Source: Dokdonella sp. (GTDB lineage Bacteria > Pseudomonadota > Gammaproteobacteria > Xanthomonadales > Rhodanobacteraceae). From it: a DNA stretch of 64,000 bases. Of the stretch, positions 55,551-63,582 are shown one piece after another. Within the stretch, counting starts at the first letter, position 1, and every line of letters starts with the position of its first letter. The notes beneath the pieces were generated by a model. The model was given only the letters and a program-made list of their open reading frames with translations. It ran no database searches and was not told where the DNA came from. The DNA lies in NCBI GenBank assembly GCA_016712865.1, contig JADJQH010000002.1:1178001-1242000 (forward strand). Direction: 5' to 3'. A program made the position numbers and the translations under genes.

Positions 55551-55945
55551 GAAAGGCTGGCTTGGGCATGGAAGCCCGTTCGCTGCATGCTATAGGCTGT
55601 CTTTATCATAAGCCGGCCTTGCCGACATACTCAAGCCAGGATTGAACAAGGGCCGGGCAAGGACAAGCCGCAACCCCCGACCGGCGTCGACGGCCTCGGG
55701 TTCGTGGTTGCCGATGGCGAAAAAGGGCCATCCCTGGTGTTGCGCGATGCCCAGCTCGAGTACGTGTTTGCGCGCCTTGCCCCCAGCACTCGCTGAACGC
55801 ACATCACCCCGGCACGGCGGGCAACACCGGCGAGCACGGCACGATTCCGCCCCACTGGCGGGCATGCAGGCTGCGCTTGAAGCGCCCATCCGCCATGGGC
55901 ATACTCCGATGGCAAACTTTGCCATTGGAGCAAGCCGTGGCCACC
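55551..55945. other. Gap with a possible gene remnant
   Basis: Between fic and parD. A + strand frame from about 55640 to a stop at 55794-55796 (GVDGLGFVVADGEKGPSLVL, then LRDAQLEYVFARLAP) reads like the end of a real protein but has no start and no recognised family. A stem-like CAAACTTTGCCATTGGAGC segment before parD might include its promoter. Nothing else is seen. Confidence 0.3.
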
Positions 55946-56188
55946 ATGAACATTTCGCTGCCGGAACCCTTGAAGCAATTCGTGGACGAGGAAGTGCGCG
56001 AGGGCGGTTTCTCCGGCACATCCGACTATGTGCGTGACCTTATCCGCCAGCGTCAACGCGAGAAGGCGGCCGAGTTCCTGCGCAAGTTGATTGCCGAAGG
56101 ACTGGCCTCCGGGCCGGCCACGCCGCAGGAACCGGACTTCTTCGACAAGATGCGCGAACGCGCGCGCGCGCGCGCCGGCGGCGAATGA
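55946..56188 (+). CDS. ParD-type antitoxin (ribbon-helix-helix)
   Basis: 80 residues: MNISLPEPLKQFVDEEV strand/helix, then GGFSGTSDYVRDLIRQRQR, typical of ParD, and a C-terminal disordered toxin-binding tail (FFDKMRERARARAGGE). A GTG three codons upstream is an alternative start. It overlaps parE by four bases (ATGA). In such pairs the antitoxin neutralises the toxin and represses the operon. Confidence 0.9.
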   Translation: MNISLPEPLKQFVDEEVREGGFSGTSDYVRDLIRQRQREKAAEFLRKLIAEGLASGPATPQEPDFFDKMRERARARAGGE

Positions 56189-56523
56189 AATCCATCCATT
56201 GGCGCGAAAGCGCGAGGCGCGATCTGGACGATGCCGCCGAGTGGTACGCACAACAAGGCGGCGAATCGCTTGAGCTGCGCTTCGTTGCCGCAGTGGAATC
56301 GACCGTGCTCATGGTCCGGCAGCATCCCGTCGTCGGCTCCACACGGCACGCTGGCCACGTCACCGACCTGCCTGCACCGTTGCGCCATTTTCCGATTCGT
56401 CAATTCGCGTCGTACCTCATCTACTACATCGACTTGCCGGAACACATCGAAGTGATCCGCGTCTGGCATGCCGCACGCGGGCTTGAGGCATTGCTCGGCG
56501 ACGGGGAGCCACAGCCCGAATGA
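56185..56523 (+). CDS. ParE/RelE superfamily toxin
   Basis: 112 residues, MKSIHWRESARRDLDDAAEWYAQQ, then FPIRQFASYLIYYI and EVIRVWHAARGLEALL: the ParE pattern of a helical hairpin plus a beta sheet with the C-terminal VWHAAR strand. ParE toxins poison DNA gyrase; RelE members cut mRNA. Lack of RelE catalytic residues favours ParE. Paired with the preceding ParD. Confidence 0.9.
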   Translation: MKSIHWRESARRDLDDAAEWYAQQGGESLELRFVAAVESTVLMVRQHPVVGSTRHAGHVTDLPAPLRHFPIRQFASYLIYYIDLPEHIEVIRVWHAARGLEALLGDGEPQPE

Positions 56524-56572
56524 GCAGCGCAATCCGGTTGCCATGTTCCGCATTGATCCGGGGAGAAACCGC

Positions 56573-56785
56573 GTGTCACGTCTGACCGACCTGCTTGCCC
56601 AAGCCAAAGCCCGCGATCCGCAATTGGGTGCGGATCTGGAGCGCGAATTCCGGGCGCTGTCCTCACGCCTGCCGTTCGGCCTGAACTTGGAGCGGCACCG
56701 GCCCGAAAATACACAATGCATAAGGGAATGCATCAGAGTGCAAGCCAGCAGCCATATGGCATCATCGCCTCAGCGCTTCTTTTAG
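56573..56785 (+). pseudogene. 5' remnant of a type III restriction-modification DNA methyltransferase (Mod-like)
   Basis: GTG at 56573 with GGGGAGAAACC upstream begins VSRLTDLLAQAKARDPQLGA, followed by LEREFRALSSRLPFGLNLER and HRPE, the N-terminus of type III Mod (site-specific adenine methyltransferase) proteins. After codon ~46 (about 56710) the homology breaks off and an unrelated, AT-richer stretch with a stop at 56783-56785 follows. The catalytic motifs (DPPY, FxGxG) are absent, so the gene is a fragment. Confidence 0.75.
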
Positions 56786-56794
56786 GGGAATGTC

Positions 56795-57706
56795 GTGCGA
56801 TTTTGGCTGGGCGTTACAGACAATCGCTGGTATCGGCACGTCTCTGCGTCCGCCAGTCCCGAGGTCAACTTCTGGCAACCCTCGGCGAGGGCACCCTTCA
56901 TCGGGCTACCCGAGGGAACGCTCTTCCTATTCAAATTGAAGGCACCCAATCACCATATTGTTGGCGGGGGGCGGTTCGTTCGCTATACGAGGTTGCCACT
57001 TATTTCGGCATGGTCCGTTTTCGAGCAGCAGAACGGGACATCTAGCCTAGCTGAACTCAGAAACCTGATCGCCAGCCATCGTCGTGAACCCACATCTCTC
57101 GATGCGGATATCGGCTGTACAGTGCTGACAGATGTGTTTTATCTCCCTCAGGAGCGATGGATCGACGCTGGCCCGCGATTTCATCGCAGCATCATGGTGG
57201 GCAAAACCTACGAGGATACAGAGCCTGATGGTGCCAGCCTGATGGCCGATCTCGAAATAGCAACAGGTGGTCGAAATATCGGCGTGGCTGATCAAGCCTT
57301 CGAACGATTTGGCCGACCCTTCTTGCAGAAGGCGCGACTCGGACAGGGATCGTTTCGCACCTTGGTTATCGATGCATACAAGCGACAATGCGCAATAACC
57401 GGGGAGCACACGTTGCCGACACTGGAAGCTGCGCACATACTTCCATTCGCGGATCACGGTCCGCATCACGTGAGCAACGGCCTCCTACTGCGATCTGATT
57501 TCCACAAGCTGTTTGATGCGGGGTTGGTGACGGTCGAACCGGATCTGAAGATCCGAGTCAGCGGCAAGATTCGCGATCAGTACTTCAATGGCAAAGCATA
57601 TTACCGGTTGCACGGGCAAACACTTGCCGCGCTTCCGCATGAGGTCATGGATCATCCGAATACAGAGTATTTGCGATGGCACAACGTGAACAGGTTCGTG
57701 GAGTAG
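56795..57706 (+). CDS. HNH endonuclease domain protein
   Basis: 303 residues. An N-terminal PUA-like/EVE-related region (MRFWLGVTDNRWYRHVSASA; NHHIVGGGRFVRYTRLPLIS) of about 130 residues is followed by an HNH_2-type nuclease (about 195-262): CAITGEHTLPTLEAAHILPF, then DHGPHHVSNGLLLRSDFHKL, holding His, Asn and His. It is likely to be a restriction-like nuclease recognising DNA through the N-terminal part. GTG start at 56795 with AGGGGA upstream. The region is lower in GC and codon use than neighbours, suggesting transfer. Followed three bases later by a MazG-like gene. Confidence 0.88.
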   Translation: MRFWLGVTDNRWYRHVSASASPEVNFWQPSARAPFIGLPEGTLFLFKLKAPNHHIVGGGRFVRYTRLPLISAWSVFEQQNGTSSLAELRNLIASHRREPTSLDADIGCTVLTDVFYLPQERWIDAGPRFHRSIMVGKTYEDTEPDGASLMADLEIATGGRNIGVADQAFERFGRPFLQKARLGQGSFRTLVIDAYKRQCAITGEHTLPTLEAAHILPFADHGPHHVSNGLLLRSDFHKLFDAGLVTVEPDLKIRVSGKIRDQYFNGKAYYRLHGQTLAALPHEVMDHPNTEYLRWHNVNRFVE

Positions 57707-57709
57707 CCG

Positions 57710-58057
57710 ATGATCAGTCGTCCCTTAATGGACAAACTGCTGACATTCCGCAAGGAACGGGAATGGGAACAATTCCATAATCTGCGTACACTTTCTACAT
57801 CAATCGCATTGGAAGCCGCAGAGCTGGCTGAATTCACGCAGTGGGCACGGGACGACGAAATCGAAGAAATATCGAAGGAGCACCGTGCCGAGATTGCATT
57901 GGAGATTGCGGACATTGCTATTCTGTTGAGCTATCTGGCCCATGATCTGGGTGTTGAACTCGAGCAGGCCGTCTCCAGCAAACTCGAACTCAATGCGCGG
58001 CGCTATCCCGTCTCCAAGGCAAAGGGCACGGCAAAAAAATACGATCGGCTCGAATAG
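57710..58057 (+). CDS. MazG-like nucleotide pyrophosphohydrolase
   Basis: 115 residues, all alpha: LLTFRKEREWEQFHNLRTLS, then IALEAAELAEFTQWARDDE and EIALEIADIAILLSYLAHDLG, carrying the EExxE..ExxD metal-binding pattern of the MazG/dUTPase-like superfamily. It hydrolyses NTPs or dNTPs; several such proteins act in phage defence or in house-cleaning. It sits three bases after the HNH gene, and both share the low-GC character, so they form a two-gene module. Confidence 0.88.
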   Translation: MISRPLMDKLLTFRKEREWEQFHNLRTLSTSIALEAAELAEFTQWARDDEIEEISKEHRAEIALEIADIAILLSYLAHDLGVELEQAVSSKLELNARRYPVSKAKGTAKKYDRLE

Positions 58058-58290
58058 CGTTCTTCAACCTCCAAAAGTTCGAGTTCGGCAAGATCTTCCT
58101 CCTCAACACCCAGAAGCTCGGCAAGATGAGCCTGCTGGCGCAGGGCTTCGATGGCGCGCATGACCTGCTGATACGCCCCGACGCGAAGGTCATGTGCCCG
58201 GACTTCAACCAATCCGCGCGAGCCGGCCATCCGGTTTTGACTTTGCCTGGGCAAAGTCTGAACCTTGTGCCCACTTTCGAGGAATGTGGA
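58058..58290. other. Junction segment with possible gene remnant
   Basis: On the minus strand a frame reads VEVRAHDLRVGAYQQVMRAI, then EALRQQAHLAELLGVEEEDL, which looks like genuine helical protein but stops being sensible at both ends and has no start. Its family was not recognised. It may be the leftover of a gene displaced when the HNH/MazG module arrived. Confidence 0.35.
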
Positions 58291-58848
58291 ATGAACAGCC
58301 CCCGCTTCTCCACCGCGCCCGCCTGGATTCCGCGCGGTGGCCAGCACACGGCCGAGGAAATCGCCCAGCAGCCGGCGCTGTGGCAGGAGTTGGCAGATTG
58401 GCTTGAGGGCGCGCAGGCACGACTTGATGGCTTTCTCGGTGACTGGCTGCACGATCCGCGCAAGCGGGTGATCTTCACTGGTGCGGGCAGTTCCGGCTTC
58501 ATTGCCGAAATGGTTGCCGACCACATCAACGCGCAATGGCCGGCCGACGTGCGCGCCGTGCACACCACCAGCCTGCTGACCCATCCTTCGAGCTATCTCA
58601 CGCGCGATCGGCCGACCTTGCTGGTTTCGTTCGGGCGCAGCGGCTGCAGCCCGGAAAGCGTGGCGGCGGTGGATCTGGTACGCAGCGCCGTGGATACGAC
58701 GCGGTTTCTCGACATCACCTGCAATGCCGATGGCGAGCTGGCGCGACGCGGCAAGGATCGCGCCGACACCTGCACCGTGCTGATGCCGGCAGCCAGTTGC
58801 GATCGCGCCTTCGCCAGGTTGACGTCAATCCGGGCGATTCCAGAGTAG
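58291..58848 (+). pseudogene. SIS-domain sugar isomerase (AgaS-like), C-terminally truncated
   Basis: About 185 residues remain of a family normally near 380. Preserved: GGQHTAEEIAQQPALWQELA, the SIS-domain loop VIFTGAGSSGFIAEM and LLVSFGRSGCSPESVAAVDL. The homology ends at ASCDRAFA, where family members continue into MTSSF; the sequence then runs to a stop at 58846-58848. GGA-rich site before ATG 58291. AgaS-type proteins deaminate or isomerise amino sugar phosphates; the truncated form lacks the second SIS domain and is probably inactive. Confidence 0.8.
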
Positions 58849-58963
58849 TCCATTCCTGTTGCAGTTCAATCCCGGTCACAGGCCAGGAGTGCACTCAGGA
58901 TTCGACGGCAAACGTTTGTCGGGGAATCGATGGGCCGCCTCCCGGAGGTTCGCACGCGCCAAC

Positions 58964-59713
58964 TCAGAACAACCACATCACCGATGCCACCCAGCGCTGG
59001 CGCGACGGCAGGGTCAGTTCGTAGGGGAAATTGAACAACTCGTAGCTGTATTTTCGTTTGCTGGCCCAGATGCGGCCGATGCCGATCGATGCATCGCCGA
59101 GCGCGACATTGAAGCCGAGATTGGCGTACTGGTAGTCGTGCGCCGGCCCGTGCACGGCATCGGCGTAGCCGAGTCCGACATCGAAACTGAAACGGGTGCC
59201 GAGCGGCTGGTGCCAGCCGGTTTCCGCCCACAACCATGCGCTGGGTTGCTCGACGAAATCCGAGTAGGAATTGTTGACGCGCGGCGACCAGGTCAGTTGT
59301 GCGGACCAGCGTCCGCGCCAGGAAACAGCGGCAGCCAGTTCGTCGTATCGGAGGCCAGCATGGTTGCTGGCATGGGTGCTGTCGTAATGAGCCACACCGA
59401 TACGCGCACTCCAGTCCGGGTTCAGGCGCCAGCGCCGATCCAGTTGCAGGCTGACCTGCGTATCGGCGTGCCGACCCTCCGGATGCACGCTGCTGGCCGC
59501 AACCCCAGCCACCCAGTTGCCGTCGATGTTCAAGTACAGGTTGGCGAACAGCGATGGATCGCCCCGACTCTGGCCAATGCCGCGATAGATGTTCTCCGAA
59601 CTGACGCCGACAGCCCCGCTCCAGGTTTGTGCCTGCGCGGGAGGTGCAGGCGGCATCAACCCAGCGGCCATCAGCACCGGCAGGACAGCACGCCCGGGAC
59701 AAGCGGCGATCAA
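58964..59713 (-). CDS. TorF family putative outer membrane protein
   Basis: About 249 residues. The probable start is TTG at 59711-59713, with AAGGA upstream, giving a signal peptide ending PPAPPAQAQ. The mature part begins with the TorF signature VSSENIYRGIGQSRGDPSLF, then DGNWVAGVAASSVHPEGRHA, and has alternating beta strands down to a terminal Phe (VASVMWLF), all typical of the small TorF/Gcw_chp barrel. Function not established for the family. It is divergent from the sigma operon at 59807. Confidence 0.7.
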   Translation of the reverse strand: MIAACPGRAVLPVLMAAGLMPPAPPAQAQTWSGAVGVSSENIYRGIGQSRGDPSLFANLYLNIDGNWVAGVAASSVHPEGRHADTQVSLQLDRRWRLNPDWSARIGVAHYDSTHASNHAGLRYDELAAAVSWRGRWSAQLTWSPRVNNSYSDFVEQPSAWLWAETGWHQPLGTRFSFDVGLGYADAVHGPAHDYQYANLGFNVALGDASIGIGRIWASKRKYSYELFNFPYELTLPSRQRWVASVMWLF

Positions 59714-59806
59714 GGGCGCATCCTTGGGTTGTTGCGGCAAGCAACCTTTTGACCCTGCAAACGGTACATACGACGTCAACCCTTGCGTGTGAACGCTGGA
59801 CAGCGG

Positions 59807-60424
59807 ATGAAACCCGAACCGGAAAACCTCGGCAATACCGCGCCGCCCAACTCCCCGGCGCAGGAACTTGCCTGGATCAAGGCCATTGCCCGTGGCGACC
59901 GCATCGCGTTTGAGCAACTGTACAGAAGTTATCACGGTCTGCTGGTGCGTTTTCTGATCCGCAACACCTCGCGGCGTGACCTGGTCGACGAAGTGGTCAA
60001 CAGCACCCTGTGGGCGGTGTGGCGCGGCGCATCGCGTTTTCGCGCCGAGTCGACGCCGCGCAGCTGGATCATTGCCATTGCCTACCGCACCCTGATGAAG
60101 GCGCTGCGCGACCAACCGTTCGATGTCGGCGCTGCCACGGTGGACGCACAGGATGAGCTTGTCGAACTGTCCCAGACTCACAACCACGCGAGCCAGACCG
60201 AACTCCAGCAATGGGTCGGCGCAGGGCTGAAGATGTTGCCCGAGGAGCAGCGCATGACCCTGGAACTGGCGTATTTCCTCGGCCAGTCCTGCGAGGAAAT
60301 TGCCGAAATCATGAGTTGCCCGGTGGGCACGGTGAAGGCACGCATGTTCCACGCGCGCGTACGCCTGCGCAGCAATCTTGCCACCTTGGGCGGCGACACC
60401 CGCAACGAGGCAAAACCCGAATGA
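59807..60424 (+). CDS. ECF-type sigma factor
   Basis: 205 residues with region 2 (AFEQLYRSYHGLLVRFLIRN; RRDLVDEVVNSTLWAVWRG; TPRSWIIAIAYRTLMKALRD) and region 4 (MLPEEQRMTLELAYFLGQS; CEEIAEIMSCPVGTVKARMF). The first in-frame ATG is at 59807; a TTG eight codons earlier is possible. The stop overlaps the anti-sigma start as ATGA. It is the first gene of a five-gene overlapping operon and the divergent neighbour of the TorF gene, which suggests control of both. Confidence 0.92.
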   Translation: MKPEPENLGNTAPPNSPAQELAWIKAIARGDRIAFEQLYRSYHGLLVRFLIRNTSRRDLVDEVVNSTLWAVWRGASRFRAESTPRSWIIAIAYRTLMKALRDQPFDVGAATVDAQDELVELSQTHNHASQTELQQWVGAGLKMLPEEQRMTLELAYFLGQSCEEIAEIMSCPVGTVKARMFHARVRLRSNLATLGGDTRNEAKPE

Positions 60425-61152
60425 GCATGAACCCCTACGACCCCGCGCATCGGCAGATCTGGGACCTGATTCCCTGGCTGGTCAACGGCACCCTCGATGA
60501 CGAGCAGCGCGAAATTGCGCATCGCCACCTGGATCGCTGCATCGACTGCCGCGACGAGTTTGATTTCCAACTGCGCATCCAGGGTGGCATGGCCGTGGAT
60601 GCGCATGCACCCGTGGGCGACTGCTCGGCATCGCTGGCGCGACTCATGGCCCGCATCGATGAGGAAGACGAAGGGTACGGCTACGAGCATGTTTCCTTGA
60701 ACTTGATCAGCGTGGCCGAGACCCAGCGCACGGCCCGTCGCGTGCATCGGCAACGGCGCTTGATGCGCATGCTGGCAGCCATGGTGGTGGTCGAGGCACT
60801 GGGCCTCGCCGCGCTTGGCACGCTCTGGTTTGGGCGAGGATCCAATCCCGCGCAGCCCGCCGTCTATGCCACCCTGAGCACGGTCGCTCCGGAAGCAGCG
60901 GTCGGCATCATTCGCCTGGTGCCATCGCCCTCGCTTGGCATGGGCGAGTTGCAAGCCTTGCTCGCGGAAACGGGCCTGCACATCGCAGGCAGCAATGCGA
61001 CAGCGACCGTACTCACCCTCGCAGCAAACGGCGAAGCGGACACGCAATCCGCGAACGGCAAGACGAGTATCGAGGACACCCTGCAACGCCTGCGCGCAAA
61101 CCCGGGCGTACTGCTGGCTGAACCCATCCCTGGCGCGGCAACCTCGCCATGA
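60421..61152 (+). CDS. Zinc-binding anti-sigma factor (ZAS type), single pass
   Basis: 243 residues. IPWLVNGTLDDEQREIAHRH, then LDRCIDCRDEF: His-x3-Cys-x2-Cys, the ZAS zinc site that holds ECF sigma factors. A membrane helix follows at about 120-138 (MLAAMVVVEALGLAALGTLW) and a periplasmic domain with a ferredoxin-like fold (GIIRLVPSPSLGMGELQALL). It overlaps the sigma gene and the protease gene by four bases each. It should keep the sigma factor off RNA polymerase until a periplasmic signal or proteolysis frees it. Confidence 0.92.
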   Translation: MSMNPYDPAHRQIWDLIPWLVNGTLDDEQREIAHRHLDRCIDCRDEFDFQLRIQGGMAVDAHAPVGDCSASLARLMARIDEEDEGYGYEHVSLNLISVAETQRTARRVHRQRRLMRMLAAMVVVEALGLAALGTLWFGRGSNPAQPAVYATLSTVAPEAAVGIIRLVPSPSLGMGELQALLAETGLHIAGSNATATVLTLAANGEADTQSANGKTSIEDTLQRLRANPGVLLAEPIPGAATSP

Positions 61153-62513
61153 CCGGGAATGCAGCCCTGCGCAACGCGTGCCCCCTTCGGCGCGCAATCC
61201 GACGCATCGGTCCGTGGACAACGGCGCTGCTGATGTTCATGACCTCGGTCGCTGCGTTCGCCCACAGCATCGAAGCGCAGGTCGACCGGCGCATCATCGT
61301 CGCCATTGCCGAGAAGCCCGACGCGATTGCCGGCAGCGGATCGAGTGCACGCGGCTATGCCGGCTTGCCCGACTACGCCGGCAGCCAACGCACGCGCGCT
61401 GCCGCCAGGCGCATTGCCGATGCGCACGGCCTGGTGGAGATCGCGGCATGGACGATAGAGCCGCTGCAACTTCGCTGCATGCTGTATGAAGTGCCGGCAT
61501 CCAGCAGTCGCGAGGAGATGCTCGATCGCTTGCGCGCGGACAGGCGCGTGAAGCTTGCCGAGCCGCTGCGCGAGTACACGACACTCAATGCGGTCCGTGT
61601 CGATTCCCTGCCTGCCGAGGCTTCGGCATCGAACACAAGCCGCTTCAACGATCCGTATGCCGCCCTGCAGAGTGGATTCTCGGTGATCGATGCGGCACGT
61701 GCCCAGCAATGGGCAACCGGCAAGCACGTTTCCGTCGCGGTCATTGACACCGCCGTGGATGCCACGCACCCGGATTTGCAGGGCCAGGTCGTTGAGCAGC
61801 GCGATTTCGCGGGTGATGCGGTGCCGGTGCAGGCCAGTGAACGACACGGCACGGAAGTCGCCGGTGTGATCGCTGCATTGGCCAACAACCGCATCGGCAT
61901 TGTCGGTGTGGCCCCGGCGGCGTCGATTCATGCATTCCGTGCCTGCTGGTCTTCGCCGCAGGATGCCGCCTCGGCGCGTTGCAACTCCTTCACCCTCGCC
62001 CAGGCACTGGCCGCGGCAATCCAGTCCAGGGCGCAGATCATCAACCTCAGCCTCGGCGGTCCGCGCGACCCCTTGCTCGATGAACTGCTGGGGCGTGCAG
62101 TGGCGGCCGGACAGATCGTGGTCGCCGCCTTGCCTGCCGACCCGGCTCTCAACGGCTTTCCAACCACGCTCGATGGCGTGATCGGCGTACGCACAATCAA
62201 TCAATCGCATGCCGGCGGTGCCGCCGTGGTCAGTGCCCCGGGCATCGACATCCTCACGCTCGAACCCGGCGGCAGCTTCGACTATGCCTCGGGCAGTTCG
62301 CTGGCGGCCGCGCATGTCAGCGGCACCATCGCGCTGCTGCTGCAGGCATCGCCCGACGTGGATGCGGAACGCGCACTTGGCCTGCTCAGGAATTCCAGCA
62401 CCATCCCTGGCGATGCCATCAATGCGTGCATGGCCTTGCGCTTGCAGATGAACCAAGCCGGCGTATCCTGCACCGACACGCGGCAGCCGGGAGCAGGTCA
62501 TGAGCGTGGCTAG
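61149..62513 (+). CDS. Exported S8 (subtilisin-like) serine protease
   Basis: 454 residues. An N-terminal basic/hydrophobic signal or anchor (about 20-38), a prodomain-like region (about 40-150), then the S8 triad: Asp in VIDTAVDATHPD, His in HGTEVAGVIAALANN and Ser in GSSLAAAHVSGTIALLL, with the oxyanion Asn region not clearly visible (the stretch around ALPADPALNGFP). Family members mature by removal of the prodomain. Being between an anti-sigma factor and the cytochrome genes, it could cleave the anti-sigma or process the exported partners. That is inference. Confidence 0.87.
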   Translation: MTGNAALRNACPLRRAIRRIGPWTTALLMFMTSVAAFAHSIEAQVDRRIIVAIAEKPDAIAGSGSSARGYAGLPDYAGSQRTRAAARRIADAHGLVEIAAWTIEPLQLRCMLYEVPASSSREEMLDRLRADRRVKLAEPLREYTTLNAVRVDSLPAEASASNTSRFNDPYAALQSGFSVIDAARAQQWATGKHVSVAVIDTAVDATHPDLQGQVVEQRDFAGDAVPVQASERHGTEVAGVIAALANNRIGIVGVAPAASIHAFRACWSSPQDAASARCNSFTLAQALAAAIQSRAQIINLSLGGPRDPLLDELLGRAVAAGQIVVAALPADPALNGFPTTLDGVIGVRTINQSHAGGAAVVSAPGIDILTLEPGGSFDYASGSSLAAAHVSGTIALLLQASPDVDAERALGLLRNSSTIPGDAINACMALRLQMNQAGVSCTDTRQPGAGHERG

Positions 62514-63567
62514 CAGGGCGATCCGGGGACTGACACAACGCACACTTCTGCCGTTGTGGATTGCGCTTGCGACGATGCTTGCGTGTGGCCATGCCGGGGC
62601 GCAATCCGCTGCGCTGGATCTTGCCCATTTCCTTCCGGCAGCATCGCGCGCACAAGCGGCCTCGGCGGGTGAATCACCCGCTGCCGGGTTTGCCAACGCA
62701 CGCGTGGCGGTGAATCCTGCCGCCGCCAGCGCCACGCCGGTTGGCGAGCGCATGTGCATTGCCTGCCATCAACTGGAAAGCGATCACTTCACCCACACCT
62801 TCCACGCCCTTGGCCTGCACGCAGCCAGCAAAACCGATGCGTCGATACCGGTCTGCGAAACCTGCCACGGCGCGGGCTCCCTGCATGCGCAAGATCCGAC
62901 CAGCAAGGGCTTGATCATCGGCTTCACGAAAACCTCGGGCACGCCCATTGCCGTGCAGACCGCCACCTGCCTGACCTGCCACGAAGGCGGCCCGCGCGAT
63001 CACTGGAGCGGCTCGGTGCACCAGCGCAACCAGTTGTCGTGCAGCGACTGCCACAATCCGATGGCGAAATTCTCCGGCGAAGGCCTGCTCGCGCGGGCAT
63101 CGATCAACGACACCTGCGCGCAATGCCATCGCGACGTGCTCGTGCAGTTCCACCGCCGCTCGCACATGCCGCTGCCGGAAGGACAGATGAGCTGCGTGGA
63201 TTGCCACAACCCGCACGGTTCCATCACCAGCCCGCTGCTGAAGACCAATACCGTCAACGAAACCTGCTACCAGTGCCATGCGGAAAAGCGTGGGCCGTTC
63301 CTGTTTGAACATGCGCCGGTGCGCGAGAACTGCCTCAACTGCCACACCCCGCACGGTTCCAACCAGCATGCCCTGCTGGTCACCCCGCTGCCGTTCCTGT
63401 GCCAGCAATGCCACAGCAGCCTGCGCCATCCCAACGACTTGCAGACGCCGCAATCCCTGATTACTGGAGCGCATCCGGACGAGCGTCTGATCGGGCGCGC
63501 CTGCATCACCTGTCACGCCAATATCCACGGTTCCAACGCGCCTTCCGGACCGCGCTTCCACGAATAG
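62500..63567 (+). CDS. Decaheme c-type cytochrome, DmsE/MtrA family
   Basis: 355 residues with a Sec signal peptide (about 1-35) and ten CxxCH haem sites: CIACH, CETCH, CLTCH, CSDCH, CAQCH, CVDCH, CYQCH, CLNCH, CQQCH, CITCH. Size, spacing and the repeated CVDCHNPHGS block match the DmsE/MtrA group, which forms the haem wire through an MtrB-type barrel in Shewanella and in porin-cytochrome conduits. Haem attachment needs the Ccm system elsewhere in the genome. It overlaps the protease gene by 14 bases and stands 15 bases before the barrel gene. Confidence 0.95.
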   Translation: MSVASRAIRGLTQRTLLPLWIALATMLACGHAGAQSAALDLAHFLPAASRAQAASAGESPAAGFANARVAVNPAAASATPVGERMCIACHQLESDHFTHTFHALGLHAASKTDASIPVCETCHGAGSLHAQDPTSKGLIIGFTKTSGTPIAVQTATCLTCHEGGPRDHWSGSVHQRNQLSCSDCHNPMAKFSGEGLLARASINDTCAQCHRDVLVQFHRRSHMPLPEGQMSCVDCHNPHGSITSPLLKTNTVNETCYQCHAEKRGPFLFEHAPVRENCLNCHTPHGSNQHALLVTPLPFLCQQCHSSLRHPNDLQTPQSLITGAHPDERLIGRACITCHANIHGSNAPSGPRFHE

Positions 63568-63582
63568 GGAAGGAGAAACCGC

